Shown: positions 1 to 7,939 of the stretch, in pieces
Layout of the letters: the number at the start of each line of letters is the position of its first letter
Numbering within the stretch: position 1 is the first letter of the stretch
NCBI RefSeq assembly: GCF_018917525.1
Contig: NZ_JAHLOS010000037.1
Location: forward strand, 1-41,191
From: Enterococcus raffinosus
Lineage (GTDB): Bacteria; Bacillota; Bacilli; Lactobacillales; Enterococcaceae
Direction: 5' to 3'
Length of the DNA: 41,191 nucleotides
Notes under the pieces: generated by a model
The model's database searches: none
Told to the model about the DNA's origin: nothing
What the model saw: only the letters and a program-made list of their open reading frames with translations
Made by a program: the position numbers and the translations under genes

Positions 1-98
1 AAGTAAGATCCCTGAGAGATGATCAGGTAGATAGGTCAGGAGTGGAAGTGCAGTGATGTACGGAGCGGACTGATACTAATCGATCGAGGACTTAACCA
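1..98 (+). rRNA. rrl: 23S rRNA, 3' end (partial)
   Basis: The first ~98 bases are the 3' end of a 23S rRNA; the conserved ending GGACTGATACTAATCGATCG followed by AGGACTTAACC is visible at about 68-97. The 5' part lies outside the window. A 5S rRNA and tRNA-Asn follow, so this is the distal end of an rRNA operon. The exact mature 3' end is approximate. Confidence 0.93.
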
Positions 99-170
99 AA
101 AATTGATTCACGGTTGTTAGAATGTTTCTGATCCAGTTTTGAGTGAACGATGTTTACTCAATTGAATACC

Positions 171-287
171 AGTGTGGTGGCGATAGCGAGAAGGATACAC
201 CTGTTCCCATGTCGAACACAGAAGTTAAGCTTCTTAGCGCCGATTGTAGTGAGGGGTTGCCCCTTGTGAGATTAGGACGTCGCCACG
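171..287 (+). rRNA. rrf: 5S rRNA
   Basis: A 117-nt 5S rRNA. The start AGTGTGGTGGCGATAGCGAG and the 3' strand CGTCGCCACGC pair to form helix I, and the internal TCCCATGTCGAACACAGAAG is the universally conserved 5S loop segment. It lies about 70 nt after the 23S end and 8 nt before tRNA-Asn, the usual order for a Lactobacillales rRNA operon. Ends are good to a few bases. Confidence 0.95.
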
Positions 288-295
288 CGGTTTAT

Positions 296-369
296 TCCGG
301 CATAGCTCAGTTGGTAGTAGCGCATGACTGTTAATCATGATGTCGTAGGTTCGAGTCCTACTGCCGGAG
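296..369 (+). tRNA. trnN: tRNA-Asn (GTT), in the rRNA operon
   Basis: Cloverleaf with acceptor stem TCCGGCA (296-302) pairing TGCCGGA (362-368), discriminator G, anticodon loop CTGTTAA with anticodon GTT, and T-arm GTAGGTTCGAGTCCTAC. CCA is not encoded. It is the last gene of the rRNA operon and is followed at once by a terminator. An identical 74-nt copy occurs at 19428-19501 as a single-gene unit. Confidence 0.97.
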
Positions 370-373
370 TTTT

Positions 374-404
374 AAAGACAATCTATCATAGATTGTCTTT
401 TTTT
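374..404 (+). terminator. Terminator of the rRNA operon
   Basis: Perfect 12-bp stem AAAGACAATCTA/TAGATTGTCTTT with a 3-nt loop, followed by a T run. It begins 5 nt after tRNA-Asn and ends the rRNA/tRNA transcript. Confidence 0.9.
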
Positions 405-470
405 GTCGTGAGCAAAGTATTTAGATGTTTCGCAAAAGCGTGCTATGCTTACCTTGAGGTGATGAGAATT

Positions 471-824
471 ATGTATATAACAATAGCAGATGAATTAGTA
501 GATCGTCTTGAGAAGTATCAAGATAGTCGGATTGTTTTGGATTTGGATGATGGTGTTGGTCGCTATTCTAAATCGGGGAGTTGTGCATTAAATATTAGTT
601 TCCGATTATTGATTTTAGATGAGGATCAGGATCATTCAGATTATACCTTGAATGTTGAGAGTAATATTGGCAACATTGCAATTAAGGAACACTCAAAGTT
701 ATATTTAGAAGATGAGATGACTTTGACGTTTGATCCTCGGATGTCTTTGATCAAGTTGAAGGGTCCTAGTGGTATGATTGATGGAAATGTACAAATTATT
801 GATCTACGTGAAAATAAGGAGTGA
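471..824 (+). CDS. HesB/IscA-like iron-sulfur biosynthesis family protein
   Basis: 117-residue protein of the Fe-S biosynthesis (HesB-like fold) family common in Lactobacillales, with the family's pattern of LVLDLDDGVG-like, CALNISFRLLI-like and C-terminal ID-x-VQI-like blocks (here ...RIVLDLDDGVGRYSKSG..., ...CALNISFRLLIL..., GNVQIIDLR). It has only one cysteine, at the CALNIS block, so it lacks the three-cysteine cluster ligand set of true IscA; its role is therefore uncertain. The start is the ATG at 471, because GAGGTGAT at 456-463 is the ribosome binding site. An ATG at 462 lies inside that site. A terminator shared with the convergent gene follows immediately. Confidence 0.75.
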   Translation: MYITIADELVDRLEKYQDSRIVLDLDDGVGRYSKSGSCALNISFRLLILDEDQDHSDYTLNVESNIGNIAIKEHSKLYLEDEMTLTFDPRMSLIKLKGPSGMIDGNVQIIDLRENKE

Positions 825-852
825 GCTCAATTGAGCCCACTCCTTATTTATT
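811..852. terminator. Bidirectional terminator
   Basis: AAATAAGGAGTG (812-823) pairs with CACTCCTTATTT (838-849), with an inner GCTCAATTGAGC palindrome and A/T tracts on both sides. It serves both the HesB-like gene and the convergent flavin reductase gene; the stop codon of each lies in it. Confidence 0.85.
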
Positions 853-1468
853 TTGGTCTTTCAAGATCTAAAGTACGTGCGATATGGCTATAAGTGTTAC
901 CAGCTAAGCGTGCTATGGGATCAAATGCTAATGGATCGATGTATTCTTTCTCTGGATCAAATAGTGTTTCTTCAAAGTGATAGTTCAAGACCTCTAGAAT
1001 AAACAGGTCGCTGATGATCGTGTCGTTATGATCCTTAACAGGAACATATTGGTGTAAGCGAACTTCAAATCGAATAGGAGCATTTGAGATTGCCGGCACC
1101 GCGACTTCTTGACTATCAACTAAAGGGAGAGTCGTCTCTGCCAGCTCACTTTCGTCAGCGGCCAAGGAAGCAGAAGAACGGTTCATTTCTGCTAAAACAT
1201 CATCATTAACTAGATGGATCACCCCTTCTTTCTGCTGAAGCAGATTATAAGCGGTATCCTTCATTTTTTGATTGTTGCGATTGATCGAAAGACTGACTAA
1301 CGGCAGATCTTTAGCAACAGCATTAAAATAACTAAAGGGCGCTGCATTTACCACATCTGTTTCTTGATTGATCGTCGTAATCCAAGCAATTGGACGTGGG
1401 ATGATGCTGCCTGTTAAAAACTTATAATTTTGTTTAGTCGTCAGTTCTTTGGCTGAATAGAAGAGCAT
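848..1468 (-). CDS. Flavin reductase family (FMN-binding split barrel) protein
   Basis: 206-residue flavoprotein of the flavin-reductase-like split-barrel family. The N-terminal KFLTGSIIPRPIAWITT stretch (FMN phosphate contact region) and the following NAAPFSYFNAV block are characteristic. Predicted to bind FMN and reduce flavin or a small substrate in the cytoplasm. The start is the ATG at 1468, preceded by AAGGAG; the frame is open further upstream but that part overlaps the preceding gene. It lies 10 nt after the ring-cleaving dioxygenase, so the two are one transcription unit, likely for handling quinones or similar electrophiles. Substrate is not visible from the sequence. Confidence 0.85.
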   Translation of the reverse strand: MLFYSAKELTTKQNYKFLTGSIIPRPIAWITTINQETDVVNAAPFSYFNAVAKDLPLVSLSINRNNQKMKDTAYNLLQQKEGVIHLVNDDVLAEMNRSSASLAADESELAETTLPLVDSQEVAVPAISNAPIRFEVRLHQYVPVKDHNDTIISDLFILEVLNYHFEETLFDPEKEYIDPLAFDPIARLAGNTYSHIARTLDLERPK

Positions 1469-1478
1469 AGCATTCTCC

Positions 1479-2453
1479 TTATTGACGTTTTTTATTGGCA
1501 TCGGATGTGTCGAATGGTCGAACGTATTCTTCAATTTCTTTGCGTTTTGATTGAAGATGAGGTGGTAGAGAAAGAATCTCTCCAGCATGATCATACGTTT
1601 CATCTTGCAAGAAACCTGGTCCATCGGTAGCTAATTCAAATAGAACATTTGGTGCTGCTAAGAAATATTCTGATTGGAAATAGAAGCGATCAACAAAACC
1701 TGAATTAGGAAATTCTAAGGCGTTGATTTTTTCGATCCAGTCTCGTAATGCTTCATCATCAGCAACGCGTAGAGCTAAATGGTGTACATTGCCGTACCCT
1801 TCTTGGGCTGGAATCATATCTGGCTGATCATCGACAATGATCGTTGCGCCGTTACCGCCCTCGCCAACTTCAAATTGATGCATACTGTCCTCAGCTGCGG
1901 TTTCTTTAAAACCTAAAAGATTTTCCAAAACTAATTTTAGATGTTCAAATTTTGCGACAGTAACAATCGTTGGTCCTAAGCCGATGATCGAATGTTCTGC
2001 TGGAACATTTGAGTTCTTCCAAGGTGTTCCGCCAGCGACGCCGTGATTTTTTTCATCTGAAACTAATTGAAACAATTGATCGTCATAATCGTGGAATTCA
2101 AGGTATTTTTTACCGAAGCGTTCTTTAATTTCTCCATGAGCAACTGCTAGATCTGAAAAACGTTGCGCCCAGTAATCTAACGATGCATCTGTCGGAACGC
2201 GGAAACCTGTACGAGAAATGCTGTTGGTTCCTTTTGTTCCTTTGGGAATCCCTGGGAAGTCAAAGAATGTCATATCTGTTCCAGGAGCCCCAGTATCATC
2301 AGTAAAGTATAAATGATACGTTTCAATATCGTCTTGGTTGACGGTTTTTTTGATCATACGTAAGCCTAAAATATCCGTAAAGAAGCGATAATTTTTTTCG
2401 GCACTGGAAGTCATAGCTGTAACGTGGTGTAGTCCGCGAATTTGTGTATCCAT
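1479..2453 (-). CDS. mhqO: Ring-cleaving dioxygenase, VOC superfamily (MhqO-like)
   Basis: 324-residue protein with two vicinal-oxygen-chelate (glyoxalase/bleomycin-resistance fold) modules. The first begins at IRGLHHVTAMTSS (residues 5-17), the second near VHHLALRVADDE. The histidines in these two openings and a later glutamate (FELATDG) fit a divalent metal site. Closest known group: Bacillus MhqA/MhqO/CatE-type dioxygenases, which are induced by hydroquinones and other thiol-reactive electrophiles. A strong AGGAGGAAATT site precedes the ATG. First gene of a two-gene operon with the flavin reductase, driven by a promoter overlapped by an inverted repeat (2473-2514). Exact substrate unknown. 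Confidence 0.85.
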   Translation of the reverse strand: MDTQIRGLHHVTAMTSSAEKNYRFFTDILGLRMIKKTVNQDDIETYHLYFTDDTGAPGTDMTFFDFPGIPKGTKGTNSISRTGFRVPTDASLDYWAQRFSDLAVAHGEIKERFGKKYLEFHDYDDQLFQLVSDEKNHGVAGGTPWKNSNVPAEHSIIGLGPTIVTVAKFEHLKLVLENLLGFKETAAEDSMHQFEVGEGGNGATIIVDDQPDMIPAQEGYGNVHHLALRVADDEALRDWIEKINALEFPNSGFVDRFYFQSEYFLAAPNVLFELATDGPGFLQDETYDHAGEILSLPPHLQSKRKEIEEYVRPFDTSDANKKRQ

Positions 2454-2472
2454 AATAATTTCCTCCTAAGTT

Positions 2473-2514
2473 CTTACTAAAAGTAAGTATATGTGTAATA
2501 ACTTTTTTTAGCAA
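2473..2514 (-). promoter_or_regulatory. Promoter and candidate repressor operator for the dioxygenase operon
   Basis: On the minus strand TTGCTA (2509-2514), a 17-nt spacer and TATACT (2486-2491) form a good sigma-A promoter. The perfect inverted repeat CTTACTAAAAGTAAG (2473-2487; 6-3-6) overlaps the last bases of the -10 box and the start site, where a bound repressor would block transcription. Electrophile-responsive MarR/DUF24 repressors (MhqR, YodB, CatR) control such genes in Bacillus; which repressor acts here is inferred, and none is encoded nearby. Confidence 0.65.
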
Positions 2515-2576
2515 GAATATTGCCTTAGGTTGATATTTGTTGAAGGAATCAGTAGGATGGAAGCAGGAGGTAGACG

Positions 2577-3218
2577 ATGAAAAAGATTGTTTTGTTCGAT
2601 TTAGATGGAACATTGACGGATTCTAGTGAGGGAATCTTGAATAGTGTTCGCTATATGTTAGAAAAAAAGAGGTTGGCGATTCCTGATGAAGCAACGCTAC
2701 AGAGTTTTATTGGCCCACCGCTAACGGATACGTTAAAACAGTTATATGATTTGAGTGAAGAGGATGCCAATGATGCTGTAGAGGTTTATCGCGAATATTA
2801 TGGAGAACAGGGAATCAAGCAATTAGCTGTTTATGCTGGGATAGAAGAAGTCCTCGATGAATTAGCCGCAGAGTATTGCTTGGCTGTAGCAACTTCAAAG
2901 CCAGAGTTTTATGCTAGGCAGATTATTGAAAGTACGGGATTGTCTAAGTATTTTTCGGGAATTTTCGGCGCAGATCTAGCTGGTGAACGGTCAAATAAAA
3001 CCGATGTGATTGCCTATGCACTAGCGCAGTTAGAAGAAACAACTGCTGTAATGATCGGTGATCGAAAATTTGATATTTTAGGGGCTAAGGCCAATCAGTT
3101 GAAAAGTATTGGTGTGTTGTACGGTTTTGGAGATCGGCAAGAATTGCTGGAAGCAGAGGCAGATTTTATTGTTGCAACTGTCGAAGAGCTACCTGAAGCG
3201 ATAAAAAAGAGTTTCTAA
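2577..3218 (+). CDS. HAD-family phosphatase (Gph/PpaX-like)
   Basis: 213-residue HAD subfamily IA hydrolase. Motif I is DLDGT at residues 8-12 (nucleophile D8, acid D10), motif II VATSKP near 100-105, a lysine in the cap-core junction, and motif IV GDRKFD near 161-166. The layout matches phosphoglycolate phosphatase or pyrophosphatase PpaX, but the family is promiscuous and the substrate cannot be assigned. AGGAGG lies 7 nt before the ATG. Single gene, divergent from the dioxygenase operon and followed by a bidirectional terminator. Confidence 0.85.
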   Translation: MKKIVLFDLDGTLTDSSEGILNSVRYMLEKKRLAIPDEATLQSFIGPPLTDTLKQLYDLSEEDANDAVEVYREYYGEQGIKQLAVYAGIEEVLDELAAEYCLAVATSKPEFYARQIIESTGLSKYFSGIFGADLAGERSNKTDVIAYALAQLEETTAVMIGDRKFDILGAKANQLKSIGVLYGFGDRQELLEAEADFIVATVEELPEAIKKSF

Positions 3219-3221
3219 AAT

Positions 3222-3250
3222 AAAAAACTCCCTCATCTGAGGGAGTTTAA
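3222..3250. terminator. Bidirectional terminator
   Basis: AAACTCCCTC (3225-3234) pairs with GAGGGAGTTT (3239-3248), with an A tract before and a short T/A tract after. It separates the HAD gene from the convergent LysM gene. Confidence 0.8.
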
Positions 3251-3265
3251 TGCTATTATTTCGAC

Positions 3266-3871
3266 TTAGTACCAGCCGTTTGCTTGCCAGAATGCTTGAG
3301 CGCCTTCCCATGAACCATAACGAGAAGTTACGTATTGGTCGGCTACACGTTCTTGGTTGGCAGCTGAGTAGTCACCGTTTAAGTATGAAGCTGATAATTG
3401 GTAACGTCCGATGTATTGGCCGTTAGTTGCAGTGTATGAACCACTAGATTCACGTTGTGCAATCCATTCTTTAGCAGAATTGGTGCTTGCTGGTGTTGAA
3501 GTTTCAGCAGCTGGAGCAGCGGCTTGTTGTGCAGGAGCTGCTGTTTGTGCTGTTTCTTGAACGGGTGCTTGTGCTGTTTGAGCAGGAGCTGCTTGTTCTT
3601 GAACAGGCGTTACTGTTGTATTGCCTTTAGCGTCTGTATCGATGGTTAGGTTTTGACCTTCAAAAATCATGTCAACATTTGAAATTTTGTTTTCTTTAGC
3701 GATTGAATCAACCAAGCTGTTGTCGCCAGCAAATTTGATTGAAATTTTTGATAAGGTATCACCAGATTGAACTGTGTAGTTTTCTGCTGCATGTGCGTCG
3801 TCTGTTCCTAGTGCGAATACTGCACCAGCTGTTAGTAAAGTCGTAAGTACAAGAGTTTTTCCAAATTTCAT
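3266..3871 (-). CDS. Secreted LysM protein with Apf-type C-terminal domain
   Basis: 201-residue exported cell-wall protein. Residues 1-29 are a signal peptide (lysine, hydrophobic core, AHA-A cleavage). One LysM peptidoglycan-binding domain spans about 31-77 (YTVQSGDTLSKIS). Then follows a low-complexity Ala/Pro/Gln/Thr linker (about 90-130). The last ~65 residues (EWIAQRESSGSYTATNGQYI to FWQANGWY) match the C-terminus of Lactobacillus aggregation-promoting factors and resemble a small lysozyme-like fold, with E at WIAQRES as a candidate catalytic acid. Likely role: wall binding or peptidoglycan remodelling at the surface. Good GGAGG site before the ATG. Single gene. Confidence 0.88.
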   Translation of the reverse strand: MKFGKTLVLTTLLTAGAVFALGTDDAHAAENYTVQSGDTLSKISIKFAGDNSLVDSIAKENKISNVDMIFEGQNLTIDTDAKGNTTVTPVQEQAAPAQTAQAPVQETAQTAAPAQQAAAPAAETSTPASTNSAKEWIAQRESSGSYTATNGQYIGRYQLSASYLNGDYSAANQERVADQYVTSRYGSWEGAQAFWQANGWY

Positions 3872-4240
3872 TATGTAAATTCCTCCAAAAAGTTTTTAAA
3901 TGTAAATCAGTCATTTCGACTACGAGTGATACTTTACCATCGTTTCAGATTGCGTGGGTTATAAACCAGTGACAACACGTTACAGTGTAATGTATTAATA
4001 TGACAATAAATAAGCGAACGTGTGTTTTTGAAATACTTAATCTCTTTTAAGAATAATTAAAATCAGCGCGCTGATAGGGTTTTTAGCGTGTTTTTCAAGC
4101 GAGTATTTTTGAAAGCGCTGCTCAAAGTTGCAATGTTGAAATTTTGTTGTAAAAAATCAGAAAATTCTATACGGAAAAATCAAGGAAATAGGCAAAAAAA
4201 TTCTTAAGAAAAGGTAAACCAAGGGTGAATGAGGTGGAAA
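3872..4240. promoter_or_regulatory. Divergent intergenic region between the LysM gene and the LacI-type regulator; 14-bp palindrome
   Basis: No gene is seen in these 369 bases. The clearest element is the perfect palindrome ATCAGCGCGCTGAT at 4062-4075, with a related AGCGCT core at about 4114-4119. GC-centred palindromes are typical operators of LacI-family proteins, so autoregulation by the gene starting at 4241 is plausible. A weak promoter for that gene may be TTGTTG-18 nt-TATACG near 4145-4175. A shorter palindrome, TTACAGTGTAA, lies at 3980-3990 nearer the LysM side. Confidence 0.4.
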
Positions 4241-5233
4241 ATGAAGATCACGATCAAAGAGGTTGCTCGCTTAGCGGGTGTTTCGGTGACAACTGTGTCT
4301 CAGATTCTCAATCAAAAGGGCGGCCGTTTTAGTGAGGCGACGAGACAAAGGGTATTAAGGGTGATTGAAGAGCAGGATTATTCTCCAAATTATTTTGCTT
4401 CTAATATTATTGCGAGGAAATCTAAGACGATCGGGGTAATTGTTCCGGATTTCTCGGAACAATTTGCTTCAGCGATTGTACGGGAAATCAGAGATCAATT
4501 AGAAAAGCAGGGGTATTATTTGATTATTTGTGAATCAAGCCATGATTTTTCAAAGGAACAGGAATTATTGAATCAATTAGCGAGAATTGCAGTTGAAGGG
4601 ATTTTTCTGTTCACGCCCAATGATTATGGAGGAAAGAAAATCATCGAGAACGGACGTTTTCAAGAGATACCAGTCATTTTTGCTGATCGTGGTTTGAATG
4701 AGGGATTTTATGGAACCATCAAGCTCGATGAATTCTCGGGTGTTTATCGTGCAATCGAATGGCTGATTACAGAAGGGCATCAAAAAATTGCTTTTATTAT
4801 GGATAATGCTGAGCACTATCATCTGACAGAACGTTTTGACGCATATCGACAGGCGTTGAAGGATCATGATCTATTAATAGAAGAAAAATACATTAAGCAG
4901 ATGCCTTTGACGATAGCTGGAGGGTATCAAGGAACGATTGATTTGTTAAAAGAGACGGACGTTCGTGCGATTTTTTGTTGTGACGATATGCTGGCGATTG
5001 GCTGTTACCAAGCGCTATATGATAGTGGGAAGAAGATGAATCAGGACATTACGATTATTGGGTTTGATGGCGGCGAGGTTACGCAGATTGTTCGCCCGCA
5101 AATAAAAAGTGTTCGACAGCCTTATCAAGAACTAGGCAAGGCCTACGCCGAAAAAATTCAAATGGCGATTGACCAGCCAGATCGACGAATGGATGATCGG
5201 CTCTTTCAGGTCATTTTCGAGACAACAAAATAA
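4241..5233 (+). CDS. LacI-family transcriptional regulator (RbsR-like)
   Basis: 330-residue LacI/GalR regulator. The N-terminal helix-turn-helix is KITIKEVARLAGVSVTTVSQ and the hinge/minor-groove helix follows near residues 50-60; residues ~60-330 form a periplasmic-binding-protein-like sensor domain (IGVIVPDFSEQFASAIVREI, CDDMLAIGCYQAL, IGFDGGE). Probably a sugar-responsive repressor. The start at 4241 is chosen because GAGGTGG lies just before it; the ATG at 4229 is upstream of that site. It has no adjacent transporter or enzyme gene that reveals the ligand: the next gene is a cell-wall enzyme 277 nt away. Confidence 0.88.
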   Translation: MKITIKEVARLAGVSVTTVSQILNQKGGRFSEATRQRVLRVIEEQDYSPNYFASNIIARKSKTIGVIVPDFSEQFASAIVREIRDQLEKQGYYLIICESSHDFSKEQELLNQLARIAVEGIFLFTPNDYGGKKIIENGRFQEIPVIFADRGLNEGFYGTIKLDEFSGVYRAIEWLITEGHQKIAFIMDNAEHYHLTERFDAYRQALKDHDLLIEEKYIKQMPLTIAGGYQGTIDLLKETDVRAIFCCDDMLAIGCYQALYDSGKKMNQDITIIGFDGGEVTQIVRPQIKSVRQPYQELGKAYAEKIQMAIDQPDRRMDDRLFQVIFETTK

Positions 5234-5510
5234 GCTTGAGATAGGAAGAAATACTTATATTACACAGTGTTGTTCTAGGATGGAAATTATTTTGAAATTA
5301 ATTTGCACAAAAAATTATATTGAAAATATTCATTAAAAACATTTTATGTCCCTGAATGAACTACTTTCATAAAAAAGTCATAATTAAGCGACCAAAAGCC
5401 ATTATTTTTCTGATAAAATATGATGGTAGTAAAGTCATACTATTTTTGAGCCAGCAGGGATAGTTGGCAAGAAAGCATCAATTTAAAGTGAGAAAAGTGA
5501 GGGTATATTG

Positions 5511-6914
5511 TTGAAGAGTTTTAGGGAGGATTTTTTTCAGGAGAAAACGAAAAAAATCATCATTATCAGTTTGGTGGTTTTACTTATAGTTGTTAGTTTT
5601 TATTCATTTAAGAGTGTTCATTATGCGGAACGATTATTACCGAAAACGAAGGTAAACAGTATCAATGTTGGTGGACTGACGCTTGAACAAGCGAATAAAA
5701 AACTGAATGCTGAATTAACAGAGGCGCCTTTTGAAATTCATCTAGGTAGTACGTTATGGAAGCAAATTAAACGAAGTGATTTTGGTTGGCAAACAGATCA
5801 TCTAGAGGAACTTAGTAGAATCAAGCAAAAACAAAAACCATTTGCTTGGGGAATTACCAGCTTACTTGGCAGTCAGCACAATTTGCCGAAGAGGTACGAT
5901 CAAACAAAGGTAAATCAATTAGTAGCTGATTTGAATACAGTCCTGCTTGAAACAAATGCAGCACGTGTACCGACAAAAAATGCCACGATTGAATGGCAGG
6001 AGGATCAGTTTGTGATCGTTCCAGAAAAACAAGGAGATACCTTTGATGTTGAAGCGGTCAAAAGTGCGCTAAAGGAGTATCTGGAAAACGGTGAGGATTC
6101 ACTAGACACAGAGGACTATTATGCTCAGCCGGTTCTGACTAAAGAAGATAGTACTTTAAAAAAGCTAAAAGCGAAAATGAATCAATTAGCCAAGCTGGAG
6201 GCAGTCTATACGATTGGCGGAAAACAGCTAACGATCCCTACTCAAGAACTTAGCAGCTGGTTAACTACTAACGAAAAAGCCGAAGTACTTCTGAAACAGG
6301 ATCAAGTGACGGCTTTTGTGACGAAGTTGAATGAAGAATATAATACGAAAGCCAATCCTACGTCCTTCAACAGCACTTTACGTGGAACGGTTGCTGTACC
6401 TGTAGGGATTTATAATTGGACGATCGATATTCCTTCAGAGGTGGCTGAATTAAGTGCTCAGATTTTAAAGGGTGAGAACTTTAACCGGACACCAAAAGTA
6501 GTAAGTGATGTAGAAAATATCCAGACAAGTATTGGTGGTACCTACGTAGAGGTGGACCTGCAAAATCAGCACATGTGGTATTACAAAGATGGCGCGTTGC
6601 AATTTGAAACGGATATTGTCAGCGGAAAACCGTCAACACCGACGCCGCCGGGATTAAATTATGTGCGAAGCAAATCAATGGATCAGGTGTTGAGAGGCTT
6701 GAATGATGATGGCTCTAAATACGCTAGTCCTGTCCGTTATTGGATGCCGATCGACGATACAGGCGTTGGTCTTCATGATTCCGATTGGCAATATGCCTAC
6801 GGAGGAGATTTGTGGCTGTACCGCGGTTCTCACGGCTGTATCAACACACCGCCGGCCAAGATGGCTGAGCTGTATCCGATGCTCGAAGAAGGGACACCAG
6901 TTTTAGTCTTTTAG
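5511..6914 (+). CDS. L,D-transpeptidase (Ldt-fm-like, YkuD domain)
   Basis: 467-residue membrane-anchored peptidoglycan cross-linking enzyme. Residues ~17-34 are one N-terminal membrane segment (IIIISLVVLLIVVSFYSF). The extracytoplasmic part has a putative peptidoglycan-binding region (~50-330) and a C-terminal YkuD domain with the catalytic signature H(x)~16 SHGCIN; the cysteine is near residue 443, essentially where Ldt-fm of E. faecium has Cys442. Ldt-fm makes 3-3 cross-links that bypass penicillin-sensitive D,D-transpeptidases. Two TTG codons (5508, 5511) are possible starts; GTGAGGG before them gives better spacing to 5511. Single gene with its own terminator. Confidence 0.88.
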   Translation: MKSFREDFFQEKTKKIIIISLVVLLIVVSFYSFKSVHYAERLLPKTKVNSINVGGLTLEQANKKLNAELTEAPFEIHLGSTLWKQIKRSDFGWQTDHLEELSRIKQKQKPFAWGITSLLGSQHNLPKRYDQTKVNQLVADLNTVLLETNAARVPTKNATIEWQEDQFVIVPEKQGDTFDVEAVKSALKEYLENGEDSLDTEDYYAQPVLTKEDSTLKKLKAKMNQLAKLEAVYTIGGKQLTIPTQELSSWLTTNEKAEVLLKQDQVTAFVTKLNEEYNTKANPTSFNSTLRGTVAVPVGIYNWTIDIPSEVAELSAQILKGENFNRTPKVVSDVENIQTSIGGTYVEVDLQNQHMWYYKDGALQFETDIVSGKPSTPTPPGLNYVRSKSMDQVLRGLNDDGSKYASPVRYWMPIDDTGVGLHDSDWQYAYGGDLWLYRGSHGCINTPPAKMAELYPMLEEGTPVLVF

Positions 6915-6931
6915 AAAAATCAGATGTAAGT

Positions 6932-6963
6932 AAAAGTGCGAACCTGCGGGTTGGCACTTTTTT
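6932..6963 (+). terminator. Terminator of the L,D-transpeptidase gene
   Basis: AAAAGTGC-G-AACC pairs with GGTT-G-GCACTTTT around a TGCG loop, followed by Ts. Confidence 0.85.
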
Positions 6964-7125
6964 ATATACGCTAACCCCCCCAACTGGTATTATATTTTTA
7001 AACCATTTATTGAAAATTTTATTTGAAATATAAAGAAAAGAAGATTCTGTCGGAATGTTTTTCCTTTAAAAGTGTTGTTATATCAGTGTTTTGGGTTAAA
7101 TATAAAATTTTCACTAGATTTGTTG

Positions 7126-7174
7126 TTGACAAAGGTAAAAAAACCACCTTACCATTGGGTTGTGGTTATAACCA
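7126..7174 (+). promoter_or_regulatory. Promoter and candidate GntR operator of the aga-lac operon
   Basis: TTGACA (7126-7131), 18-nt spacer and TACCAT (7150-7155) are a candidate promoter. The perfect 12-bp palindrome TGGTTATAACCA (7163-7174) follows in the start-site region. The half-site AACTGGT recurs at 6981-6987. UTRA-domain GntR regulators bind such palindromes; here agaR is the first gene, so autoregulation relieved by a sugar phosphate is inferred. Confidence 0.5.
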
Positions 7175-7195
7175 GTTTAAAAGAAGGAGAAGCCC

Positions 7196-7927
7196 ATGGA
7201 AAATTCTTTTAAAAACAAAGCTTTGTATCATCAACTCGTAGATTTATTGAAGAATCGGATGGAAAGCAGCATGATTCCTCATGATAAGCTGCCATCTGAG
7301 CGGGAGCTAACAGCTCAGTACGGGGTTAGTCGGACGACGGTTCGTTTAGCTTTGCAGGAGCTGGAAAGTACCGGAGACATTTATCGTCGGCATGGAAAAG
7401 GGACCTTCGTCTCTGATATCAAAAAGGATGCCGCTGATTTAGCTGGCGCTTACAGCTTTACCGAACAAATGAAGAGTCTCGGTAGAAATCCGGAAACGCG
7501 AATTTTATCCTTTGAAAAAATTGAAGCGGATAAATTCATCGCGCAACGACTCAATCTTTCGTTGGGAGAAGCAGTTTTCAAGTTAAGCCGGTTGCGGAGT
7601 GCAGATCGTGAACCTTTAATGATTGAAGACAGCTATCTGCCAGTCAAATTTTTCTTATCGTTAGATGATCAGCTTTTAAGAAGCAAACCTTTATATGATC
7701 TTTTTTCAGAAGATTTTGAGCAAACGGTCCGTTTAGCAGATGAAGAGCTTTATGCCAGCATCGCCTCAAAGGATGACGCGAAACAGCTGATGATCCCTGA
7801 AGGAGCACCAGTTCTACATTTAGTTCGACAGACCTACAATATGAAAAATGAAATCATTGAATTTACTTTGAGCGTCGCTCGTGCGGATCAATTTCATTAT
7901 CAGATTCGCCATATTCGAAATAGTTAG
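7196..7927 (+). CDS. agaR: GntR/HutC-family regulator with UTRA domain (AgaR-like)
   Basis: 243-residue regulator. A GntR winged helix occupies residues ~8-75 (KLPSERELTAQYGVSRTTVR is the HTH) and a UTRA ligand domain ~95-240 (ETRILSFEKIEADKFIAQRL, REPLMIEDSYLP). UTRA domains of this subfamily usually sense phosphorylated amino sugars. It heads agaR-agaS-lacD-lacC, 12 nt before agaS, so it most likely represses its own operon, with galactosamine-6-P or a downstream intermediate as inducer (inference). AGAAGGAGA precedes the ATG. Confidence 0.85.
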   Translation: MENSFKNKALYHQLVDLLKNRMESSMIPHDKLPSERELTAQYGVSRTTVRLALQELESTGDIYRRHGKGTFVSDIKKDAADLAGAYSFTEQMKSLGRNPETRILSFEKIEADKFIAQRLNLSLGEAVFKLSRLRSADREPLMIEDSYLPVKFFLSLDDQLLRSKPLYDLFSEDFEQTVRLADEELYASIASKDDAKQLMIPEGAPVLHLVRQTYNMKNEIIEFTLSVARADQFHYQIRHIRNS

Positions 7928-7939
7928 GAGAAGTGTAGC

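Noticed and set aside
143-334. Apparent reading frame over the 5S rRNA
   Set aside because: It lies entirely on the 5S rRNA and tRNA and has no ribosome binding site.
3960-4000. Possible WalR box upstream of the LysM gene (TGTAAC then TGTCAC on the minus strand)
   Set aside because: The half-sites are 4 nt apart instead of the 5 nt in the consensus, and no clear promoter is next to them.
4108-4125. cre-like TGAAAGCGCTGCTCA before the LacI gene
   Set aside because: The second half matches only with a one-base shift; too weak to call.
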